Below are positions 58,301 to 64,000 of a DNA stretch of 64,000 nt, in pieces (positions within the stretch are counted from its first letter, which is position 1; each line of letters begins with the position of its first letter). Both the position numbers and the translations under genes were made by a program. Under the pieces are notes generated by a model. That model had not been told where the DNA came from. It worked only from the letters and a program-made list of their open reading frames with translations, and made no database searches. Source of the DNA: Vibrio mexicanus (GTDB lineage: Bacteria; Pseudomonadota; Gammaproteobacteria; Enterobacterales; Vibrionaceae). The DNA lies in NCBI RefSeq assembly GCF_001012815.1, contig NZ_JYJP01000051.1, positions 1 to 64,000 of the forward strand, read 5' to 3'.

Positions 58301-59494
58301 ATGTCTAATTCGTTTGTACTGGTTATCAACTCAGGCAGTTCTTCTCTCAAGTTTGCTGTGATCGATTCAAAAACTGGAGATGCAGTAATCTCTGGTCTAG
58401 GTGAGTGCTTTGGCTTACCAGAAGCTGTCATTGGTTGGAAATACAACGGTGAAAAGACTGAGGAAGCGATCAGCGCTCCAGACAATCACCATCAACACGC
58501 TATCAACCGAATTGTTCGCCTAATGGATACATTGGGTTTCACCAATGACTTAGTTGCTGTTGGTCACCGTATCGTTCACGGTGGCGAAAAATTCACTTCT
58601 ACTGTACGTATCGACGAAGAAGTGCTAGCGGAAATCGAGAGCCTGTCAGACTTGGCTCCACTGCACAACCCTGCTGGCGCTAAAGGTATCGAAGCGGCTA
58701 TGCAGGCTTTCCCAAGCCTACCTCAGTTCGCTGTATTCGATACAGCTTTCCACCAAACGATGCCTCAGAAAGCCTTTACTGGTGCTATCTCCAACGAACT
58801 ATACAAAGAATACGGTATCCGTCGTTACGGTTTCCACGGCACAAGCCACTACTTCGTAAGCCGTGAAGCTGCGAAAATGCTGAACAAGCCAGTGGATGAA
58901 GCGAGCTTCATTTCTGTTCACCTAGGCAACGGTGCATCGGTTTGTGCGATTGAAAATGGTCAGTCGGTAGATACATCAATGGGCTTCACACCGCTAGCTG
59001 GTCTTATGATGGGCACGCGTTCTGGTGACCTAGATCCAGGTATCATCGAGTTTCTTATCAAAAAAGGTTGGAGCGCAGAGAAAGTATTCGAAACGCTAAA
59101 CAAGAAGTCTGGCTTCTTAGGTGTGTCTGGCCTAACATCTGATGCGCGTGGCATTCTAGAAGCGATGGAAGATGGTCACGAAGGTGCGAAACTGGCATTC
59201 GAGGTATTCACTTACCGCGTTGCTAAATACATTGGCTCTTACATGATTCCACTGTCTAACCTAGATGCAGTTATCTTCACAGGTGGTATCGGTGAGAACT
59301 CGTTACCAATTCGTCGTGAGATCTTGAACAACCTTAAGCTACTAGGTTTTGTTGAAGATGTAAAAGGCAACGAAGATGCACGCTTTGGTGCAGCAGGTAT
59401 TATTGCTAAATCTGCAGTTCTTGATGCTGTAGCAATGGTTATCCCAACTAACGAAGAGTTCGTTATTGCACAGCAATCAGTTGAGCTTCTTTAA
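58301..59494 (+). CDS. ackA: Acetate kinase
   Basis: This 397-aa enzyme interconverts acetyl phosphate plus ADP with acetate plus ATP. Motifs: VINSGSSSLKFA (N-terminal phosphate site), VGHRIVHGGEKF, FDTAFHQTMP, the nucleotide site HLGNGASVCAI, MGTRSGDLDPG and FTGGIGENS. There is no pta next to it, so it is likely a second acetate kinase in addition to the usual ackA-pta pair. A ribosome site (aggaa) precedes the ATG. A bidirectional terminator follows. It is placed next to the PHA operon, another acetyl-CoA sink. Confidence 0.93.
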   Translation: MSNSFVLVINSGSSSLKFAVIDSKTGDAVISGLGECFGLPEAVIGWKYNGEKTEEAISAPDNHHQHAINRIVRLMDTLGFTNDLVAVGHRIVHGGEKFTSTVRIDEEVLAEIESLSDLAPLHNPAGAKGIEAAMQAFPSLPQFAVFDTAFHQTMPQKAFTGAISNELYKEYGIRRYGFHGTSHYFVSREAAKMLNKPVDEASFISVHLGNGASVCAIENGQSVDTSMGFTPLAGLMMGTRSGDLDPGIIEFLIKKGWSAEKVFETLNKKSGFLGVSGLTSDARGILEAMEDGHEGAKLAFEVFTYRVAKYIGSYMIPLSNLDAVIFTGGIGENSLPIRREILNNLKLLGFVEDVKGNEDARFGAAGIIAKSAVLDAVAMVIPTNEEFVIAQQSVELL

Positions 59495-59516
59495 AAGCGT
59501 TTAAAATGAGATTGTC

Positions 59517-59543
59517 AAAAGCGAGCCTAGTGCTCGCTTTTTT
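59517..59543. terminator. Terminator after ackA
   Basis: aaaagcgagc / gctcgctttt perfect stem with loop ctagt and a T-run. It also overlaps the end of the LysR remnant on the other strand. Confidence 0.88.
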
Positions 59544-59888
59544 GATGAGCGAAGTCGAAGGGTTTTCCTCTGTGTCGACCTTCAAAATACTCTTTCACAA
59601 ACTCAATAAAGGCTTTCATTAGATCAGTTGCGGGTACACCAAGTACACTGAATTATGCTGGTGGTCGGTTTCTTGCGTCAGAACTTGATTGAGTCGGCCG
59701 CGTTCGACATCCCTTTGTACGTAGTAGTTCGCCAATCGCGCAATACCATTACCAGATAGCGCCGACTCTTTGAGTAAACTATTTTCATTGCTCGAGAGCC
59801 AACCTTGGGTTTGAATCGTCCCCGTTTTCAAAGGCCACTCCTTTTTGATGCTGCTCATTTCAAGGAAGCGCGTTAGATAGGTTATTCA
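59527..59888 (-). pseudogene. LysR-type regulator remnant (C-terminal fragment)
   Basis: The reverse strand encodes a LysR effector-domain C-terminus: GNGIARLANYYVQRDVERG, then HNSVYLVYPQ, and after a frameshift near 59628, where an A is missing, MKAFIEFVKEYFEG to the stop at 59527. The DNA-binding N-terminus is absent; an in-frame stop lies just upstream at about 59889 and the nitrilase gene then begins. It has no start of its own. It is a real remnant made by deletion, with the frameshift as a possible extra sequencing error. Confidence 0.75.
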
Positions 59889-59926
59889 TAGCCCAAAATA
59901 TATTCGAACCATCGCAATATAGCCTA

Positions 59927-60914
59927 TTAATGTCTATTGAACCGAGCTTGAAAGGGATTGAGCTCATTACCAATAGGTTCAGTGAGTAACTTGTAAAGCT
60001 CTGGCCGGCGGCCACGAATCCATCGACGACCTGTGCACATCTCTAACTCGTCAGCTGTGATGTCCGCAATAATCATATCGTCGTCAATACTGTCTGATTC
60101 GTTAATGATCTCGCCATATGGGCTGATGATCATTGCGTTTCCTGTCCGTACTTCATTCATATCGACGCCAATACCATTGCTGAATATAAGATACATGCCG
60201 TTATCGTGCGCACGTGAAGGGAGCCAACGCATTAGCCACTCGCGTCCTTTGCGACCTTGAAATTCAGCCTTGATGGCATTTGGGTTTGATCCCCTGTTAT
60301 GCCAGAGCTGAGGTTCAATTAACCCATGGCTTTGGGACTTCGGGAGTCACACCCACCGGTCTGATGGGGAGCGAGAAGGATATCAGCGCCTTTAAGGGCA
60401 GTCGCACGCACATTTTCTACCAGATTGTTGTCCCAGCAGATTAGAATTCCAACACGCCAGCCTTGAGGAGTATCAACCACGGTGTAATCATTGCCACTAC
60501 TCATGTTCGGGTTAACAAAGGTATGCAATTTTCGATGTTTAGCGAAGCTACCATCTGGCATAGCCAGTACAAAGGTGTTGTAAAGCTTGCCATCAGCATC
60601 AATTTCTATCAGCCTGCGCCGATGTTCATGTTGGTTTTCTCAGACAGTGCGAGTAATCGCTGAGTTGACCTTCCTTCTGGGACGGGCTCTGCTAAGCGCT
60701 CCAACCCGGCGTGATCAAGCCTAGAAACATGCCAATAGCCGGTGATACACATTTCTGGAAATACAATCATATCGACGCTTTGACGGTGGGCTTTCTCTAC
60801 GAACTGCTCGATAACCCACATATTGTAGGCTTTGTCATTTGCGCGGTGATTAAACTGGACGGATGCGACTCTGAGATCTTTCATGTCAAACTTCCAACAT
60901 TGATTCAATGACAT
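59927..60914 (-). CDS. Carbon-nitrogen hydrolase (nitrilase superfamily) (two frameshifts as given)
   Basis: Three minus-strand frames join into one nitrilase-superfamily enzyme of about 330 aa. The catalytic Glu-Lys-Cys triad is present: VFPEMCITGYW (Glu), FAKHRKLHTF (Lys) and VGILICWDNNLVENVRA (Cys). Breaks are at about 60612 (one base missing; repaired NIGAGLIEIDADG) and about 60321 (AA instead of AAA; repaired PKAMGLIEPQLWH). It should hydrolyse an amide or nitrile; the exact substrate is unknown. It is transcribed divergently from a LysR regulator 64 bases away, which probably controls it. Confidence 0.82.
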
Positions 60915-60978
60915 CAGTTTAAAAAACTTTTACGATTCCAAAAATTGAATATTAGTTAAACTATGATGACTAAATGGA

Positions 60979-61848
60979 ATGGATTTTGATCAATTAAATG
61001 CTTACTGCACCCTCGCTCAATGCAATAGTTATCGCCTCGCGGCAGAACGGTTGTGTATCACTCAGTCAGCATTAACCAAAAAGATTCAGCGGTTAGAAGC
61101 AACGATTGGGTCTCCTTTGTTTGAGCGCGGCAGAAAAGGGGCGACGTTAACATTGGTTGGCGAAACCTTATTGGATGATGCGCAACGTTTGGTTGCCAGT
61201 TTTGGTCAGTTTAAAGAGTTTTCTTTGTCCGTGTCGCAGGGGACGACAGGGCACTTAAAGATTGGTTTCGGTATTTCTACTCTTTACGAAGCGCCAAGAC
61301 ATATCGCTCAATTCAAAAAATCCTACCCAAATGTAAAAGTCACTCTCAATGACATCCCTTCAAAGACTCAATACACCATGTTAGAGGATGGTGACCTCCA
61401 CCTGAGTTTTAATCGCCTACCAGATTCAGGCAGCTTTGGAACGCTCAGTTTATATATCGACCGACTTGTTGTCGCAGTGCATGATTCCGTGACCATCGAT
61501 CCCGGCACGATGTGGGAAGAGTTACGAAACCGAAGTTATCTTAAACTCGCGTCGCCGCGCGGGCCCGGTTTAAGTCGTCAGATAGAGCAGTACTTAGCCC
61601 ATCAAGATCTAAACCTTCGCGTAGAACAACAAGCGGATGACATATTAACCTTACTTGGTTTGGTATCTGCGAACCTCGGATTCACGATTATTCCAGTTAG
61701 TGCCCAACTGATCGATCAACCCAACATTCAGTACGTTGCTTTGCAAGGGGCATATTCTAGCTGGGATGTCGGGCTAATCTGGAAAGAGCCAGTGGCTAAC
61801 CCTTTGGTATCGCGTTTCATTGAGGGTATGTCAGCGGACAAGCGTTAG
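60979..61848 (+). CDS. LysR-family transcriptional regulator
   Basis: This 289-aa protein has the LysR winged helix-turn-helix at residues 1-60 (NSYRLAAERLCITQSALTKKIQRLEATIGSPLFER) and an effector-binding domain. It is divergent from the nitrilase gene, the standard arrangement for a LysR regulator and its target, and the 64-base gap would hold the operator. The start is ATG 60979; a nearby ATG at 60974 is out of frame. The effector is unknown. Confidence 0.9.
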   Translation: MDFDQLNAYCTLAQCNSYRLAAERLCITQSALTKKIQRLEATIGSPLFERGRKGATLTLVGETLLDDAQRLVASFGQFKEFSLSVSQGTTGHLKIGFGISTLYEAPRHIAQFKKSYPNVKVTLNDIPSKTQYTMLEDGDLHLSFNRLPDSGSFGTLSLYIDRLVVAVHDSVTIDPGTMWEELRNRSYLKLASPRGPGLSRQIEQYLAHQDLNLRVEQQADDILTLLGLVSANLGFTIIPVSAQLIDQPNIQYVALQGAYSSWDVGLIWKEPVANPLVSRFIEGMSADKR

Positions 61849-61950
61849 CACCTATGGGGTAATATTTTTGTGTGGCTGCAATTTCGTTCAATAACTCTGA
61901 CTATCGATTGATTATATTAGCCCTCAACAGCAGTTAAATGAGAGGGACAC

Positions 61951-62543
61951 ATGGAGAGTTTGTTATTGGCGATGGCGGGGTTTGTTTTAGTAGGTTCAAT
62001 TACGCCTGGGCCGGTTAATGTCATTGCTACGAATACAGGGTTGAACGCGGGCATATATAAGGCTTTCACGTATGTATTGGGTGCATCACTGTCATTTAGT
62101 GTCGTTGTGTTTATCGCTGGATTGATGCTCAATGAAGTCTCTGAACTACTGCCCAAAGCGACGTTAGCGATGCAAATATTCGGGAGTGCATTTTTACTTT
62201 ATGTCGCATTTCAGCTTTCACGCGCTAGCGCTTCTTTTACCGATGCTAACGAGAATCAAAGTGCGGGTTTTTGGGCCGGGAGCTTTACCCAGGCAATCAA
62301 CCTAAAGCATGGCTGTTTTCGAGTTCTGGCGTAAGCCTATATGTGGTGGGTCGCGAAACCGAGAATGATTTACTCCTAATATTTACGCTAGTCTCTTTTG
62401 TTATCTGTATGATTGGCGTTGGAGTATGGGCTGTCGCCGGCAGGTTGTTAAGGCAGCATTTGAACTCAGAGGGCAAAGTTCGTCGTTTGAATCAGGTTAT
62501 GGCCGGGCTATTAGTTCTATGCATCGTCGTAATATGGCTTTAA
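61951..62543 (+). CDS. LysE/RhtB-family amino acid exporter (frameshifted as given)
   Basis: Two frames, 61951-62334 and 62271-62543, form one six-helix exporter of about 197 aa. The family signature GSITPGPVNVIATNTGLNAG is near the N-terminus. The break is at 62301-62302: CC should be CCC, giving GSFTQAINPKAWLFSSSG, the usual conserved NPKA block. A ribosome site (gaggga) precedes the ATG. It lies between LysR and AraC regulators with small gaps. It should export an amino acid or metabolite from the cytoplasm; which one is unknown. Confidence 0.85.
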
Positions 62544-62574
62544 GGACGTAAGAGGTTGAGTAAAAGGAACAACT

Positions 62575-63389
62575 ATGAAAAGAGATAAGAGTGCCGAGTT
62601 TACTTGCCCTACGGTCATGCCTTGGATTGAAATTAGAACCGCATTAAATAGCGCTGCCTGTTATGACTCTCATTCTCATGATGAAGTTTCCTTCGGCATC
62701 ATCAATTACGGAAGTGCAAAGTACAGAAATCAGAGGAATCAACATCTAATCGGGCAGGGAGATGTCGTTACTATCAACCTGGGGATGTACACTCGTGCAA
62801 TCCCGATAAAGGGAAGTGGTCGTATTCTATGCTGTTTGTTGATGCGCTCAAATTAGGTGATGTTCAACGCGAGATAAAGGCCCACACGCAAGACTATTTG
62901 GCATTTAACAATGATTTAGAAAAGTCGCCGCTGATTCAACAGCAATACTTAGCTTTGTATGATGCGCTCAGCACAAGCAAAGACAGTTTAAACTCAGAAT
63001 CACTAATGTTTGATTTCGTCGAAGTGATATTAGGGGCGAATGAGGGTGAAGGTTATCGAACCCCGAATGCACAGGAAAATGTGGCTCGGGTGAGAGATAA
63101 GCTGTTGGATGAAATGAATGCTCCTCATTCCCTTGAAGATTTAGCACACGAAGCGGGCTTGAGCCAATATCAATTACTTAGAGCGTTCAAAAAACACTAC
63201 GGATTACCGCCTCATGCTTATCTTTTAGATGAAAAGATTAAACGCTCTAAACTTATGCTCAAAAATGGGTCGAAGGTGATAGATGTTGCGTATGAGCTGG
63301 GTTTCTCAGACCAAGCGCATTTTCAGCGTCATTTTAAAAAGAAGCTAGCAGTAACACCGAAATACTATCAATCTCATTTTATTGGCTGA
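62575..63389 (+). CDS. AraC-family transcriptional regulator (frameshifted as given)
   Basis: The N-terminal frame (62575-62800) is an AraC-type ligand-binding cupin (YDSHSHDEVSFGIINYG), and the C-terminal frame carries the two helix-turn-helix motifs (SLEDLAHEAGLSQYQLLRAFKKHYGL and IDVAYELGFSDQAHFQRHFKKKLAVTP). The break is at about 62799: gcaatcccg should be gcaaatcccg, giving RANPDKGKWSYSMLFVDA, the usual NP...WSY.MLFVD block. The repaired length is about 271 aa. A good ribosome site (aaagga) precedes the ATG. It follows the LysE gene by 31 bases, so it may regulate that exporter. Confidence 0.85.
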
Positions 63390-63423
63390 TTTTTTCGATA
63401 AATTGAATCGTTCGTCTGTTTGG

Positions 63424-64000
63424 TTACATTGATTGGTTTGATTGCAGAGCCAGTGACACTTTGGAACTAGGGCGACGGTTAAGGGCTTTGCAGATGTCCC
63501 ATCCTGCTTTCGCAATCGCCTTTAATTCGATTCCCGTTGAAATACCCATCCCATGACATAGATAGATAACATCTTCTGTCGCAACATTCCCTGACGCCCC
63601 TTTGGCGTATGGGCAGCCACCTAGGCCCGCAACACTCGTGTCTATCGTTGAAATGCCCATGAGCAGTGATTGATGTATATTGGCTAGCGCTTGGCCCCAT
63701 GTATCGTGGAAGTGGACGGCAAGACATTCTGGCTGGATTTCTACTAGCAAGCAATCAAGCATTGCCTGAACACGTTTTGGAGTACCCGTTCCTATCGTAT
63801 CGCCCAGCGACACTTGATAGCACCCCATATTGAGTAGCTGCTTAGCGATCGTTAATACGCGTTGTGGGGACGTCGGCCCTTCATAAGGGCAATCTAGGAC
63901 ACATGACAAATAGGCCCGAACGGGGATGTTATTCGCTTTTGCTTTTTCTAATACCGGCATGAATCGTTGCAGGCTTTCGGTAACCGAACAGTTTGTGTTT
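63424..64000 (-). CDS. mvaB: Hydroxymethylglutaryl-CoA lyase (3' part; start is beyond the window)
   Basis: Only the C-terminal part of this enzyme is in the window: the reading frame continues through 64000 without a start (NTNCSVTESLQRFMPVLEKA is in frame at the edge). HMG-CoA lyase cleaves HMG-CoA to acetyl-CoA and acetoacetate in leucine breakdown. Motifs seen: YLSCVLDCPYEGPTSPQRV, LGDTIGTGTP, AVHFHDTWGQALAN and the signature GLGGCPYAKGASGNVATEDV with the catalytic Cys. No break is seen in this part. In Vibrio it usually lies in a leucine/isovalerate operon, probably continuing past the edge. Confidence 0.9.
   Translation of the reverse strand, partial: NTNCSVTESLQRFMPVLEKAKANNIPVRAYLSCVLDCPYEGPTSPQRVLTIAKQLLNMGCYQVSLGDTIGTGTPKRVQAMLDCLLVEIQPECLAVHFHDTWGQALANIHQSLLMGISTIDTSVAGLGGCPYAKGASGNVATEDVIYLCHGMGISTGIELKAIAKAGWDICKALNRRPSSKVSLALQSNQSM

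Overview
The window looks like part of a Vibrio genome (Vibrionaceae, Harveyi-like), most likely the secondary chromosome. The evidence is gene content and order: a phaB-phaA-phaP-phaC operon, nrdD-nrdG followed by an aromatic aminotransferase, a stand-alone acetate kinase, yejABEF, a DUF3332 lipoprotein, inosine-guanosine kinase, and many c-di-GMP and chemotaxis proteins. Base composition is moderate to AT-rich. I see no rRNA, tRNA, CRISPR array, prophage or intact insertion sequence. The species assignment is inference.

Layout. 0-7.7 kb: a 59-residue ORF missed by length cut-offs, cis/trans fatty-acid isomerase, an M23 peptidase, a FAN1-like VRR-NUC nuclease, an OFA-family MFS carrier and a DUF3332 lipoprotein. 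7.8-19.4 kb: a periplasmic-sensor diguanylate cyclase, a 3' remnant of galU, a POT-type transporter, a DUF4397 lipoprotein, a putative beta-barrel protein, an HBM-type chemoreceptor, arfB, an FKBP prolyl isomerase with a DsbA-like lipoprotein, and an OmpA-like lipoprotein. 19.6-25.2 kb: yejABEF. 25.3-35.2 kb: a GGDEF/EAL protein, a PPC-domain protein, a receiver-TPR protein, an S4 protein, a YgeA-like racemase, a divergent sulfur module (CoA-disulfide reductase/rhodanese opposite a BigR/HlyU-type ArsR repressor and two half-size YeeE/YedE transporters), and a secreted EEP nuclease. 35.3-41.6 kb: nrdDG with FNR and NrdR sites, tyrB, a retropepsin-like lipoprotein, gsk. 41.9-52.8 kb: a hybrid kinase with tandem receivers, a DUF1289-CWC protein, a PAP2 phosphatase, a metallophosphoesterase, RidA, a YgjV-GNAT fusion, tyrP with TyrR boxes, acpH and a DEAD-box helicase. 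53.4-64 kb: the PHA operon, cueR, ackA, a LysR remnant, a nitrilase with a divergent LysR, a LysE exporter, an AraC regulator and the 3' part of HMG-CoA lyase.

The strongest whole-window signal concerns the sequence itself. Eleven otherwise well-conserved genes and one remnant are broken by 14 apparent frameshifts, and every one is repaired by adding exactly one base, usually within a run of 2-7 identical bases. The one-sided deletion bias suggests uncorrected sequencing or assembly error rather than 14 natural mutations. Those genes are therefore described at their repaired extents, with each break located. The galU and second LysR fragments lack whole N-terminal regions and are genuine remnants.

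Functional links: phaBAPC and ackA both draw on acetyl-CoA; the ArsR, FAD-rhodanese and YeeE genes form a persulfide-responsive unit; nrdDG is wired for low oxygen and dNTP status; tyrP and tyrB both carry TyrR-like boxes. I did not find a convincing entirely new multi-gene system. The best candidates for further study are the sulfur intergenic operators, the 59-residue ORF behind cti, and a 14-bp perfect hairpin at 46.47 kb.
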